Counted from the stretch's first letter, positions 20,079-32,296 are shown. The stretch is 64,000 nt of DNA from Monoplex corrugatus (GCA_030674185.1 JAPXFY010000030.1:41764943-41828942); one strand, 5' to 3'. Translations and numbers: made by a program. The notes: a model not told the origin generated them from the sequence alone.

Positions 20079-22420
20079 ATCATGATCACCAGGTGCCCTG
20101 CCGCATGGCGTTGGCGACCATGGACTTCCAACCATCTCTATCTCTCGTTGCCCCCAGCATCTCCCCCACCCTCCTCATCCCCAGCCACTCTGCAAGTCTG
20201 TCCAGCATTCTCTCTCTGGGTCTAGCTGGTGTTCTCTTTCCCTCCAGTTTTCCCGTTGTGACCAGGTGCTCCAAATCCCCCTTCCTCATAAAATGGCCTA
20301 TAAATGTTGCTTGTCTTTTCCTAATCTTTCTTATGAGTGATCTATTTGTGTCTGCCTCCATCAAGACTGTCTCGTTTGTTTTCTTTGCTGTCCATGGAAC
20401 TCTCAACATTCTTCTGAGAAACCACATCTCGGCTGCCTCGATCCTGCTTTGGCTTTGCTTGCTGACTGTCCACGCCTCGCATCCGTACAACAGTATTGGT
20501 TCTATATAACATTCAAGGACTCTTTCTGATGTTAATTGATAGGTATTTGTTGGTAAGAATGCTTGTCATCTTCTTGAATGGTGTTTTGGCTTGGCCGATT
20601 CTGCCAGCTATTTCCGATGTGCATCTGCCGTCTGATGAAATGACCGTTCCAAGTTATTTCAACTTATTAACCTGTGTCAAGGTTGTGCCATTTGCTGTTA
20701 TTTTGCATGAGGGGATTTCATGTTTTTTACTGATCACCATGACTTAAGTCTTCTTGCTGTTTAGTTCCAACCCCTTACCTTTGCTTTCTGTTTCTAGTAT
20801 ATTCACAAGGTTTTGTAGGTCCCTTTCATTTTCTGCAATTAGCACGGTGTCATCTGCGTACCGAATGTTGTTTATCATTTTCACTCCAACCTTTAATCCT
20901 GGGTCTTCTTCTAGGTTTCTCATGATGTTTTCGCTATATAGTGAGAACAGATCTGGTGACAAAACACAACCCTGTCTGACTCCTCTTTTGATGTTTTGAA
21001 AAGAGCTTATATTGTTTTCTATTCTCATTGCAGCTGTTTGTTCCCAGTACATATTCCTGATTATACGTAGATCTTTTCCATCGACATTGAGTCTCTCCAG
21101 TTTGTTGATCAATTCATCATGTCTTACCCGATCGAAAACCTTGGTATAGTCAACAAAGCATAAATACAAATCCTTATGCATCTCAATTGACCTCTCTATG
21201 ATAGTTCTTAGGATGTATATGGCATTAATAGTTCCTCTCCCCTCCACAAATCCACACTGTTCTTCTGCTATTTCTCTTTTGATTCTATTCCTTGTCCTCA
21301 TCATGATTATTCTTAACAGGAGTTTTGTTACATGACTCATCAAACTGATTGTGCGATGGAGTTCGCATTCTATAGCGCCTGTCTTCTTTGGAAGTGCAAT
21401 GAAAATTGATTTTGACATATCTTTGGGGATTTTTCCAGTGTCATAAATTTCATTTAGGAGGACTGTTATTTTTTCTATGCCAAATTCCTCCAGGGCTTCA
21501 ATCATCTCTGTAGTAATGTTGTCTGGTCCTGGGGCTTTTCCTGGTTTCATCTTTTTCAGTGCTGCTCTAACTTCATCTTTCATTATGGGTGGTCCTTCAA
21601 ATTTCTTTTTTATAATGTGTTCTTCGTTTCTGTCATCCTCAAAAAGGTCTTTAATGTACTCTCCCTATCTGTCTAATATTTTGTCTTTTTCCATGATAAG
21701 CGTGCCATCTTTCGATTTTAAGCAACCAGTTGATGTGCATGTATTTTTCCTGTGGACAATTTCTTTCATTTTGTGTCGTTCTTCTATCTCTTTGCATTTT
21801 GTATTCAGCCAAGCTTCCTTAGCTTCACTGCACCTATACCTGATTTCTTTGTTTATCTTCCTGTATATCTCCTCGTTTCTCTTTGCTTTCCTCCTTTCCT
21901 CCATCAGGCCCAAAATTTCATTAGTCATCCAACTCTTTTTTGCTTTTCTATTTGCCTTAGGGATTTCTTCACAAGCTTCATTTATAGAACTTCTCAACTT
22001 TGTCCATTGCTCCTCACTGTCACCAACGTCTTCCAGAGCACTGAATTTGTTTTGAACATGAACATTAAATTTTTTACGTATCATTTCATCTGACTTTAAG
22101 AGTCCAAGGTTTAGTTTGATGTTGCTTTTGGTCTGTTTCCTTTTCCTCAATTTCAGTCTAAACCTTCCCACTACCGGATTGTGGTCACTGTTGCAGTCTG
22201 CGCCTGGTAGTGTTTTTGCTGACAGTAACGTATTTCTAAATCTTTTGTTGATCAGGATGTAGTCAATTTGATTTTTGGTATTATCTCCTGGACTCATCCA
22301 AGTCCATTTTCTTCTGTTAGGCTGCTCAAACCAGGTGTTTCCTACTATGAAGTCATTCATCTGTGCCCATTCTACAAGCTTCCCCCCTCTTTCATTTTGT
22401 GTACCAAGAACAACTATGAT
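20079..22420 (-). mobile_element. RTE-like retrotransposon, best-preserved coding copy (copy E)
   Basis: Minus strand. The endonuclease C-terminal part (21668-22420) includes GDNTKNQIDYILI and the catalytic SDHNPVV. One stop follows (TAG at 21665-21667; the parallel copy at 13.3 kb reads Trp there). The RT frame (20744-21583) has KMKPGKAPGPDNITTEMIEA, FVDYTKVFDRVRHDEL, RGVRQGCVLSPDLF and YADDTVLIAENE. Another single stop sits at 20744-20746. The C-terminal domain (20086-20490) has MYGCEAWTVSKQSQSRIEAA and KLEGKRTPARPRER. The 3' end shows a degenerate TCATCATGATCACC tail. The endonuclease N-terminus is lost where SINE fragments and a G run begin at about 22420-22470. Confidence 0.88.
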
Positions 22421-22623
22421 GCTATGCTGGGATAGTGAGAAGGCCAGTTTTAATGCGGGGGGGGGGGGGGACTTATCTAATCCTATACTGACACCACAGA
22501 ACAACAATGATGTTAAGATGGGGCACATTGAGAAGGCCAGTTTTAATGTAGCCTACCCCGGATTCGAACCCACAACCACTAACATGTGAATCCGACGCTC
22601 AAACCAACCAAGCTACTGGGCCC
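22421..22623 (-). mobile_element. tRNA-derived SINE (uninterrupted head) plus a partial second fragment
   Basis: The reverse complement of 22556-22623 gives the CCCAGTAGCTTGGTTGG head and GGTTCGAATCC B box. The body continues to the G13 run at about 22458-22471. A second short piece of the same body (GAGAAGGCCAGTTTTAATG) lies at 22437-22455, just beyond. This copy is the unoccupied counterpart of the SINE that carries the Ginger element at 1568-5576. Confidence 0.8.
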
Positions 22624-22958
22624 CACGAGATAAGAATGAGGAAAGGTTGTTTGGAATGGAATGCAGCATCAAAGCCCAGTCATCTCTGTAGACAGGAAAG
22701 CAGTATGTGGCATGTTCATCTAGCCCTAAGTGCTGAATACTCGCTCAATAGTTTGCTGTTGGGTGTGATTGCTGTGTGACTTGGGAACTGCGGTATAATG
22801 TTGACGTCTGCCTGCTTTTCTGTGACAGCACGTTCAGCTCTGTGTAGTAGCTGGTCAAGGTCAAAACATCCCACACTTACTGTCTGGTCAGTAGTCACAG
22901 ACCTCTTGTGCACACGTCACCAGGTTTACTGGTGTTTCTTCAGTCTACTGCTACCTCC
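22556..22958 (-). repeat. Inverted partner of 1169-1567
   Basis: Near-identical on the opposite strand over the whole stretch. It joins the SINE head to RTE copy F in the same order as at 551-1567. Confidence 0.8.
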
Positions 22959-23390
22959 AAATAACAGCAAACGGCACAACCTTTAGACGGGTTGTTAAGT
23001 TCAAATATCTGGTAACGATCATTTCACCAGATGGCAGATGTTCATCAGAAATAACCAGCAGAATCGGCCAAGCCAAATCAGCATTCAAAAAGATGAAAAG
23101 CATTCTTACCAACAAATGCCTAACAATTAACATCAGGAAGAGAGTTCTTGAATGTTCTATAGAACCGATAATGTTATACGGTTGTGAAGCATGGACAGTC
23201 AACAAGCAAAGCCAGAATAAGATTGAGGCAGTCGAGATGTGGTTTTTAAGAAGAATGTTGGGAGTTCCATGGACAGCAAAGAAAACAAACCAGACAGTCT
23301 TGATGGAGGCAGACTCAAGAAGATCATTCATAAGGAAGATTAGGAAAAGACAGGCAACATTTATGAGCCATTTTATGAGGAAAGGGGAAT
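22959..23390 (+). mobile_element. RTE-like fragment truncated into a microsatellite (copy F)
   Basis: Readable KSILTNKCLTINIRKRVLE and MLYGCEAWTVNKQSQNKIEA. The ORF stops being RTE-like at GAGGAAAGGGGAATGTATG, where an (ATGT)n microsatellite replaces the last 80 or so residues and the tail. It shares its 5' truncation point with copy D. Confidence 0.8.
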
Positions 23391-23530
23391 GTATGTGTGT
23401 ATGTATGTATGTATGTATGTATGTATGTATGTATGTATGTATGTATGTATGTATGTATGTATGTATGTATGTATGCATGTATGTATACATATATATGTGT
23501 ATATATATATATAATTTTTTATTATTATAT

Positions 23531-23581
<51 letters not shown>

Positions 23582-23596
23582 CTGTGTGTGTGTGTA
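23391..23596. repeat. (ATGT)n, (AT)n and (GT)n microsatellites
   Basis: Tetranucleotide ATGT run to about 23480, AT-rich spacer, then a GT run at 23532-23596. Confidence 0.95.
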
Positions 23597-25820
23597 CATA
23601 TATAATGGATAGATAAATAGATACTTAGACAGATAGATAGTCAAGTAAACACTGTTTTTACGAAACAAAATGTTCAAAAACCAGGCATGGCACCCTGAAA
23701 CACCGGATTATACATTGTAACAACCAAAGTCTGTTTCTTTACGTCTTGTTATATTTTCAGTTTTGACATTGCTGTTCCAACCCTTCCCTTTAGTTGCTGA
23801 GCCGAGCGCGCTGACCTATGCGTGACCCGACCATGATGCCTGTCTTCTCTGGGCAGATTGTTTATATCTCGCCTGTCAGCAGCCATAGCTGACATCTGGC
23901 ATTTAACTGGGGGAAATGGGTATGACTTCAAATGCTACATTTTTTTAAGCGCTTTGGCCAAACTAGAGTGTATTGTAGATAGCTGGATGGCCAGAACCAC
24001 GAGCTTTAAAATGACACCAAACACGAATATGTTTGACTGGCAAAGCAGACTGCAGTGTTAGTTCAAATACATGCACAGTCACAAGTACGGAGACGGATAA
24101 TTTCCGATTTCACAAAATTGTGCTGTTTTAAACCGCCGTTATTGCAGTCCTGACAGTTTCTATGCACACAGGACAACATGCCACACAAACTACAGCATGC
24201 CAGCGTGCACCTCCACTTACTTGAAAGTTTTCGACCTGAACCTGAGAGGAGAGATGCGCGTTTTAATTACTCCACTGAATTGGGGTCAAGAGGTTGGTCA
24301 TCACACACTGCCGGGTGTGTGTTGAATGCAGGTTGAAGTTTTAATACAGTAAGGAATAGTGTACACTCAACTGCACATGTCAGTCAATTTGTTGTGAGCT
24401 TCTCTTTCTCTTGGCTGGCCTTCCTCCCTTTGTTTGACTGACAAACATGGAGCAAACGGAACACTGGTGAACAGACAAGGCTGCATCAAAGTTAACCCAC
24501 ATCGGTGCCACCTTCTCCACATCAGACAGACTGGTTTTCATTATTGTTTTCGATGAAACAGACGACATCTTCAGTTTTCTCAGCCGTGCATAGCACTATG
24601 AGCACATACTGACAGAGAATGGGAGCCCTGGGCTTTGTTGTTGTTGTTTTTTTTTTTTTGCTGGAACGCCCACCACATGCTCGACACAAAGACTGAAGTC
24701 TCTCATTGTGCAAAAATGCAGTGTGTTCATAAACAACAGCCATTGTTCAATTATACACACAACACTTAACACTAATACGTAAGGAAAGAACTACAATCAA
24801 AACAACAAAACTGTTCAGTTCTCTCACAACAGTGCTCTGAGTACAAGACTGAATGATGTGATGTTCAAAGCAGATTATAGTGAGTAACTTATTCTTAAAC
24901 TTTCACTTAACTTCATACACCTCAACACTTCAGCATCACATATATATTTGGAAACCAGTCTCCAAGTCAACGTCAAAAAAAAAAAAAGATGAAATAAAAC
25001 GAGAACAAAAGGATGAGAAAACGATTAAAAAAAAAAGGGGGGGGGGGAACAAAAAATCAGCATCAGTGGAATTAGAAGTTTCAACACGTGAAGAATACAC
25101 GTTTTAACAAAAAAGCACAGCAGCTGAACACATAGTCACTGCAAAAATTTGTAGATTGCAAACTTCAGTCAATGGTACAAATTCTAATTCTTAGACGTAA
25201 CGCAAGCACTTAGAACAAACTTGTAAATCACAAAAAATCAACATCCAGATATCTTAGGTTCCGTGTCTACAGGCAGGAGAAGATCGGGTGAAATGATCAA
25301 GTTTTAATACAGACAAAGAAGGGATTCATCCGCAGCTACTGCCGTGACCCTATCTCGACCCCGCATCCCACCCCTTCCCCCACTCTGGAATGCCAGGCTT
25401 TGCCGTCTGCAGGTAAACTAAAGAGAACGATTTGGCCAGTTTTGCACAGCCGTGATGACAGAGTGGCTGAAGAAACAGTTTTGAGTAAGATGAAATGGAA
25501 CGTGTTATGTGAAATATTGAAGCGTGTTATAAAACAATTAATGGAAATAAGATACAGAAAAGCAAGCAATAATAAATATTTCCTGAATGGTTTTACCGAG
25601 ATGACACTCACGAAGAGACAACGATCATTATTAACTTCTGAAACATTGTTGTAGAGATTTTGTCAAGTTGTTTCTGTAATTAAAAGACTGTGCCATATCC
25701 ATATTTGATGTGCGACACAACCTTCAGCTACAGAAATAACATCGTGCAAATATAACATTCTACTGATAAATTGCTGGACATTTCAGCGATTTAAATCAGC
25801 CTACGCTTTTATTTCTGTGT
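23597..25820 (-). repeat. Dispersed repeat R, copy 1, interrupted by a 1.7-kb insertion
   Basis: The outer parts (23597-23766 and 25476-25820) together match the reverse complement of 41216-41444 plus 42291-42570. Shared landmarks are TTGTTTCGTAAAAACAGTGT, CCATGCCTGGTTTTTGAAC and AAAGCGTAGGCTGATTTA. A third, more diverged copy is at 36160-36550. All three lie next to simple-sequence tracts or RTE tails. Confidence 0.8.
23767..25475. mobile_element. Anonymous 1.7-kb insertion flanked by 9-bp direct repeats
   Basis: CAGTTTTGA occurs at 23758-23766 and 25476-25484. The related copy at 42.4 kb has a single equivalent site, so 1709 bp appear to have been inserted here. The insertion has no convincing ORF, no terminal inverted repeats in its outer 15 bases, and no terminal poly(A). 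It contains internal A, T and G homopolymers (about 24648, 24976, 25029). A 9-bp duplication would suit a Mutator-like element or a retroposed sequence, but neither is demonstrated. Confidence 0.55.
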
Positions 25821-25827
25821 GCGTGCA

Positions 25828-25880
<53 letters not shown>

Positions 25881-25980
25881 TGGTGTGTGTGGTGAGTGTG
25901 TGTGTGTGTGTGGGTAAGTGTGTGCATGTGTGTATGTGAGTAAGTGTGTGTTTGTGTGTGTGTGTGTGTGTAAGTGTGTG

Positions 25981-26026
<46 letters not shown>

Positions 26027-26276
26027 AGTGTGTGAGTGTGTGTGTATGTGTGAGTAAGTGAGTGTGTGTGTGTGTGTGCGTGCGTGAGCGAGTGTGTGTG
26101 TGGTGTGTGTGTGTGTGTGTGTGTGTGTGAGTGTGTGTGTGAGTGTGTGTGTGTGTGTGAGATGTGTGTGTGTGTGTGAGAGAGAGAGACAGTGTGTGTG
26201 TGTGTGTGTGTGGAGAGAGAGAGAGAGAGAGAGAGAGTGTGTGTGTGTGTGTGTATGTGTGTGTGTCAGTGTGTAT
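25821..26276. repeat. (GT)n-rich compound microsatellite
   Basis: Long GT/GTGA/GA compound tract. ORFs of His/Thr or Cys/Val repeats here are artefacts. Confidence 0.95.
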
Positions 26277-26733
26277 GTCAGAGCACTTCGGCATGTAAGG
26301 CATGTAACCTGGATGCAGAACACCTGTGTGTGTTTACAATCAATAAGACGGTGACACAACTGCACAGAGTCACGTTACGAGCTGCCTTACTATAAATCGA
26401 GATTTTCAGTGAACAAACATTCTTGTTGATGCTCACGCTATAACTGAGGAATGGTGAGGCTGAGCAGGGAAATAGTTTACATATTAAATGCGCTGAGAAG
26501 AAGAACACTTTGGAACTAAAACTAGCCACACTTAGAGATACTACATAGTCAACATGTAGGGAAACCTATGGAGTAAAGCAGTCAAAAGTGGAAACACTTC
26601 CTCAAAAATACAGAAGTTAGTATCAGATGGAGGATATTAGAAGAAAAAAAAAGGTTTCTAAAAACAAAATCAAATAAAGACTGCTGCAGAAGTTGAAAAG
26701 CAAGGGTTAGAGAAACTATGGAAAAACCGCAAA
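26277..26733. other. No gene recognised
   Basis: AT-rich spacer without identifiable features. Confidence 0.4.
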
Positions 26734-27102
26734 GTGAAATACAGCGCCCTCAGAAAAGCACAATCAGGAAGGGGGAAAAGAAGCACAAAGAAGAAGATCC
26801 TAGATTGTTTTCTTCATAGACCACTTCCAGTTCACCAAATCTACACACTGACAGTGGACCAAGAAGCTCTGGAAGTACACCTCAGGAAAACATATCCCGA
26901 CCTTCAGAGCAAGCCATCACTTGAAATCCAGGGCATGGTGCAGCCTGCAACGCCAGAGAAAATGTTTGAGAACAAGCAACCAACACCGCATGATTTAAAG
27001 ACAAAAATGTTCAAAATGCTAGAGCGAAATCACCATTTGGGGAAGCCTATATCTACAAGAATGAAAGTATGTCGGTCTATACAGGAACTTGAGGCCATCT
27101 AG
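26734..27102 (+). CDS. Unrecognised 122-codon ORF
   Basis: The protein is basic, starts KYSALRKAQSGRGKRSTKKK, and ends ISTRMKVCRSIQELEAI. It has no signal peptide, membrane segment or motif I can name. A nearby frame (about 27100-27260) reads FIIEVVTKGLTGISAYDLIK before breaking, so the ORF may be part of a larger decayed reading frame such as a transposon protein. Composition resembles coding sequence more than the flanks, but no start context or splice sites decide it. Confidence 0.3.
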   Translation: MKYSALRKAQSGRGKRSTKKKILDCFLHRPLPVHQIYTLTVDQEALEVHLRKTYPDLQSKPSLEIQGMVQPATPEKMFENKQPTPHDLKTKMFKMLERNHHLGKPISTRMKVCRSIQELEAI

Positions 27103-27595
27103 CTTTCCAACAAATGATTTCATCATAGAAGTTGTAACAAAGGGGTTGACAGGCATATCAGCCTATGACCTCATAAAGCAGCACTTGATGTGTAGGAAAG
27201 GAGAAGACCAGGGCCTTAAAGACAATGTCACAGGCAGATGAACAGTGTTCCAGATGGATCCAGTTGAGGAGGAACAAAAATGAACTTCACTAGACTTAAA
27301 ATTCCCCAATATGGTGCCATTGTCTGATAGTTAATTTGTTCAGAATTCCGTCACAAGGGTGACTTGACTTTGAGACGCCTGACCACCTTGGATGCCAGGG
27401 TTCAATTCCAGGTGGAGGACAAATTTCTAATAAAAAAAATTATGGCGACAGCAGAGAGTTATCCAAGAGTCATGACCTAGATGTGGCCTGGTCCTCTTAG
27501 AGTGTAAGGAGTTTACGGTGAAAATATTTGTTAGACAGAACTTTACTCTGGAGACCTGCTGTTCAGCTCTCCCTACATTTCTTACTACTGTGGTA
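27103..27595. other. No gene recognised
   Basis: Contains a GGGTTCAATTCC motif resembling a pol III B box at about 27400, without a matching A box. Confidence 0.4.
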
Positions 27596-30252
27596 GCAGA
27601 TAATCCACTGTAATCTGTTCAAGCAGATAATCCACTATAATGTGCACAAGCAGATAATCCACTATAATGTGCACAAGCAGATAATCCACTATAATGTGCA
27701 CAAGCAGATAATCCACTATAATGTGCACAAGTAGATAATCCACTGTAATCTGTACAAGCAGATAATCCACTGTAATCTGTACAAGCAGATAATCCACTAT
27801 AATCTGTACAAGCAGATAATCCACTGTAATTTGTACAAGCACATAATCCACTGTAATCTGTACAAGCAGATAATCCACTGTAATCTGTACAAGCAGATAA
27901 TCCACTATAATCTGTACAAGCAGATAATCCACTATAATCTGTACAAGCAGATAATCCACTGTAATCTGTACAAGCAGATAATCCACTATAATCTGTACAA
28001 GCAGATAATCCACTATAATCTGTACAATGTAGATAATTCACTGTAATCTCTACAAGCACATAATCCACCGTAATGTGTACAAGCAGATAATCCACTGTAA
28101 TCTGTACAAGTAGATAATCCACTGTAATCTGTACAAGTAGATAATCCACTGTAATCTGTACAAGCAGATAATTCATTGTAATTTGTACAAGCACATAATC
28201 CACCGTAATATGTACAAGCAGATAATCCACTGTAATCTGTACAAGCAGATAATCCACTGTAATCTGTACAAGCAGATAATCCACTAAATCTGTACAAGTA
28301 GATAATTCACTGTAATCTCTACAAGCACATAATCCACCGTAATGTGTACAAGCAGATAATCCACTGTAATCTGTACAAGCAGATAATCCACTGTAATTTG
28401 TACAAGCAGATAATCCACTGTAATCTGTACAAGCAGATAATCCACTGTAATTTGTACAAGCAGATAATCACACGTAATGTGTACAAGCAGATAATCAACT
28501 GTAATATGTACAAGCAGATAATCCACTGTAATCTGTACAAGCAGATAATCCACTGTAATCTGTACAAGTAGATGATTCACTGTAATCTGTACAAGTAGAT
28601 AATCCACTGTAATCTGTACAAGTAGATAATCAACTGTAATCTGTACAAGCAGATAATCCACTGTAATCTGTACAAGTAGATAATCCACTGTAATCTGTAC
28701 AAGTAGATAATCCACTGTAATCTGTACAAGTAGATAAATCAATGTAATCTGTGCAAGTAGATAAATCAATGATAATCTGTACAAGTAGATAAATCATGTA
28801 ATCTGTACAAGTAGATAAATCAATGTAATCTGTACAAGTAGATAAATCAATGTAATCTGTACAAGTAGATAAATCAATGTAATCTGTACAAGTAGATAAT
28901 CACTGTCAATCTGTACAAGTAGATAAATCACTGTAATCTGTACAAGTAGATAATCAATGTAATCTGTACAAGTAGATAAATCAATGTAATCTGTACAAGT
29001 AGATAAATCAATGTAATCTGTACAAGTAGATAATCCACTGTAATCTGTACAAGTAGATAAATCAATGTAATCTGTACAAGTAGATAATCAATGTAATCTG
29101 TACAAGTAGATAATCCACTGTAATCTGTACAAGTAGATAAATCAATGTAATCTGTACAAGTAGATAAATCACTGTAATCTGTACAAGTAGATAATCCACT
29201 GTAATCTGTACAAGTAGATAAATCAATGTAATCTGTACAAGTAGATAATCATGTAATCTGTACAAGTAGATAAATCAATGTAATCTGTACAAGTAGATAA
29301 ATCAATGTAATCTGTACAAGTAGATAAATCAATGTAATCTGTACAAGTAGATAAATCAATGTAATCTGTACAAGTAGATAAATCAATGTAATCTGTACAA
29401 GTAGATAAATCAATGTAATCTGTACAAGTAGATAAATCAATGTAATCTGTACAAGTAGATAAATCAATGTAATCTGTACAAGTAGATAAATCAATGTAAT
29501 CTGTACAAGTAGATAAATCAATGTAATCTGTACAAGTAGATAAATCAATGTAATCTGTACAAGTAGATAAATCAATGTAATCTGTACAAGTAGATAATCA
29601 ATGTAATCTGTACAAGTAGATAATCAATGTAATCTGTACAAGTAGATAAATCAATGTAATCTGTACAAGTAGATAAATCAATGTAATCTGTACAAGTAGA
29701 TAAATCAATGTAATCTGTACAAGTAGATAATCCACTGTAATCTGTACAAGTAGATAAATCAATGTAATCTGTACAAGTAGATAAATCAATGTAATCTGTA
29801 CAAGTAGATAAATCACTGTAATCTGTACAAGTAGATAAATCAATGTAATCTGTACAAGTAGATAAATCAATGTAATCTGTACAAGTAGATAATCCACTGT
29901 AATCTGTACTAGTAGATAAATCAATGTAATCTGTACAAGTAGATAAATCAATGTAATCTGTACAAGTAGATAAATCAATGTAATCTGTACAAGTAGATAA
30001 ATCAATGTAATCTGTACAAGTAGATAAATCAATGTAATCTGTACAAGTAGATAATCCAATGTAATCTGTACAAGTAGATAATCAATGTAATCTGTACAAG
30101 TAGATAATCAATGTAATCTGTACAAGTAGATAAATCAATGTAATCTGTACAATAGATAATCCATGTAATCTGTACAAGTAGATAATCATGTAATCTGTAC
30201 AAGTAGATAAATCAATGTAATCTGTACAAGTAGATAAATCAATGTAATCTGT
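27596..30252. repeat. 27-bp satellite array, truncated by the assembly gap
   Basis: There are nearly 100 units of a 27-bp monomer. The left part is dominated by CAGATAATCCACTGTAATCT plus GTACAAG. The right part is dominated by TAGATAAATCAATGTAATCT plus GTACAAG. The period is a multiple of three and stop-free in some frames, which gives long spurious frames such as repeated DYLLVQITV. Single-base deletions break the phase at intervals. Confidence 0.95.
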
Positions 30253-30352
30253 NNNNNNNNNNNNNNNNNNNNNNNNNNNNNNNNNNNNNNNNNNNNNNNN
30301 NNNNNNNNNNNNNNNNNNNNNNNNNNNNNNNNNNNNNNNNNNNNNNNNNNNN
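30253..30352. other. Assembly gap (100 N)
   Basis: Exactly 100 N bases, a conventional placeholder of unknown true length, lying at the edge of the 27-bp satellite. Confidence 0.99.
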
Positions 30353-30810
30353 GACCTCGCGCACCTTTGCCTTCGCTTTCAGTCTTGTCAGGTTAAAGAG
30401 TCGCCCGTCAGATCTGGTGCTTAGGTACACTCCTTCTGTTACACTCCCAAAAGCATGCTTCAGGAGCAAAGACAAGAAGATGCGGAACAGGATGGGAGCA
30501 AGGACACAGCCGTGCTTGATGCCGCTTTTGATGTCAAAGGGTTCAGACATGTTTGCCTCACAGTGGATGGTTGCCTTCATATTGACGTGGAATGTTCTGA
30601 TCAGGCTGCGCAGCTTTAGAGGGCATCCTATTTTCAGAAGAATGTTGAACAGTCCATCCCTGCTGACCAAGTCAAAAACGTTTCTTGCAAAGCGGCCATG
30701 TCTACCTGTAGTCTCAGGTGCTCGTCGTTGATGGCATTTGTCTTTCTTGCATTGCTGTCTTGGAGGTTCACTGATGGCCCTGTTGTCGTTGTATGGACGT
30801 TCCAACATCC
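30353..30810 (-). pseudogene. Non-LTR reverse transcriptase fragment (family Y, first copy)
   Basis: Minus-strand frame with SRDGLFNILLKIGCPLKLRS, IKSGIKHGCVLAPILF and GVYLSTRSDGRLFNLTRLKA. These are RT palm-region blocks typical of RTE-type and related LINEs. The catalytic YxDD block is missing because the sequence runs into the gap. It is similar to 33179-33742 in the block RLKAKTKV. A frameshift precedes SRDGLF. Confidence 0.75.
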
Positions 30811-31436
30811 CTATTTGAGAACTGGCCTTTTTTGTTTATGTTTGGTTTTCTTTCTTGTTTTGCCTGGTGCAGGTCTTGCAGTCTGTTTGTCGGAGTTTTC
30901 CTAATCTCCAAGCACCCAGTGGAGAAGGCAGCCTGTGACAGTACAACACCTATTTGGTTAAGGGGTGCCCAGCGTAAGCAGGCAGCAACTGTCCGGTGAG
31001 ATCCAATAATCTTTCACACCATTGGAAACAGCACCTGGTGCTATACTCTACGCCCATTGAGCTGTAGCTTATAACAGGTAAACTTCCGCTTCCCGTATTA
31101 TTTCGACATATTGATTATAACAATAACAATAATGATAATAAATAACTATAAAATTATATTGTCAATAAGAATGATAATGGTAACAACAATACTAGAAAGA
31201 CATGTATCAAATGATTAACCTCAGCATCACTAGAGCACACATAAGCAACACATTTGAACAACAGACACAAGCATAATACAAAAACATCACTATACTTATC
31301 TACATACATTTATGTCTCCACACATAATTTCATGAAAACCATGATTCAAAACGTCTTCACATCGGTGTTTTTAAAACACATGAAGTGATGATATACAAAC
31401 ATACCTGCATACGTATATACATATATAAATATGTGT
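30811..31436. other. No gene recognised
   Basis: AT-rich spacer. Confidence 0.4.
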
Positions 31437-31563
31437 GTATACATATATTTGGATGGCTTGCCAGGTGGCTGAGGACAGAGCGGATGGGAGATGCATTTGC
31501 AGTGACAAGGGATTGATTTGTATGGAGGACCTTGAACGCCAACACGAACCTGTGGCACGGCAC

Positions 31564-31602
<39 letters not shown>

Positions 31603-31606
31603 GTGA
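31437..31606 (+). mobile_element. RTE-like 3' end with ATG tail (copy I)
   Basis: About 125 bp of the family's final coding and 3' sequence is present (WMACQVAEDRADG-like frame, then ACGGCACATGATG), followed by (ATG)n at 31564-31606. It is heavily 5'-truncated. Confidence 0.65.
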
Positions 31607-31619
31607 TGATATATACATA

Positions 31620-31655
<36 letters not shown>

Positions 31656-31690
31656 CATTATATACATGTACATACATACATACATATATA
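31607..31690. repeat. (AT)n/(ACAT)n microsatellite
   Basis: Alternating AT and ACAT units, ending at the TA target site of the adjacent mariner-like element. Confidence 0.9.
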
Positions 31691-32296
31691 CAGGGGGGTG
31701 CAAAAGTAGGTATACAGTAAGTATCACATCATTATTGTAATGCTTAATTCATTAAAATTTTTAGCACATTAAGTTACTTGGCCTTATTTTCGATATTTTC
31801 AGTGTCAATAATTATATTTTATCGTAACTAATAATATGCATGTATTTTTATCCTAACTTTTTAATTTAAAAAAAAAAATTTGCAGGTAAAGCGGCAATTT
31901 AATGTAACCATGGCTGGTAATTTGACAGACGAGGAGCGCAAATGGATTTTAAAACAATACAGGAAGACAGATGGACTTCTTTTTGGAAGGATATGTAAAG
32001 GAAAGAGTTTTCGCACACAAGCTGCGCACTGTTAATGACATGATTCAGTTCATCTTGCAGGCTTATCAAGAAATTGATGCTGATAAAGATTTTTGTGCTA
32101 GAGTGTGCATGAGCGTCCGCTCTCGATTAGAGGAGTGTGTGAATACCAACGGCAAGCAGTTTGAGTATCTGAGGGATTAAGGCTGTGCTTGTTATTACAT
32201 GTATATGCAATATTCATTTGTTTGTATAATAAATGCAATGAGTATTGTACGTGTTTTCTTTTTTCATAACTGTATACCTACTTTTGCACCCCCCTG
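31691..32296 (+). mobile_element. Internally deleted mariner-like element (606 bp) with perfect 28-bp TIRs
   Basis: Both ends start CAGGGGGGTGCAAAAGTAGG and remain inverted-identical for 28 bases. They are flanked by TA on each side (31689-31690 and 32297-32298), the Tc1/mariner target. The interior retains the transposase start (ATG at 31910, MAGNLTDEERKWILKQYRKT, the beginning of a helix-turn-helix). This is joined out of frame to the transposase C-terminus (31971-32180, MDFFLEGYVKERVFAHKLRT ... EECVNTNGKQFEYLRD). The catalytic DDE/D core is deleted. Perfect TIRs imply recent mobilisation in trans by an autonomous relative. Confidence 0.9.

Noticed and set aside
23767..25475. Mutator-like element
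   Set aside because: A 9-bp duplication would fit, but no long terminal inverted repeats or transposase are visible, so it is left as an unidentified insertion.
27340..27415. tRNA-like or SINE head around GGGTTCAATTCC
   Set aside because: There is a plausible B box but no matching A box and no second copy.
27585..30059. Long frames of DYLLVQITV / LIYLLVQIT repeats
   Set aside because: A 27-bp period is divisible by three, so the satellite stays open by arithmetic. Both strands show such frames and indels break them.
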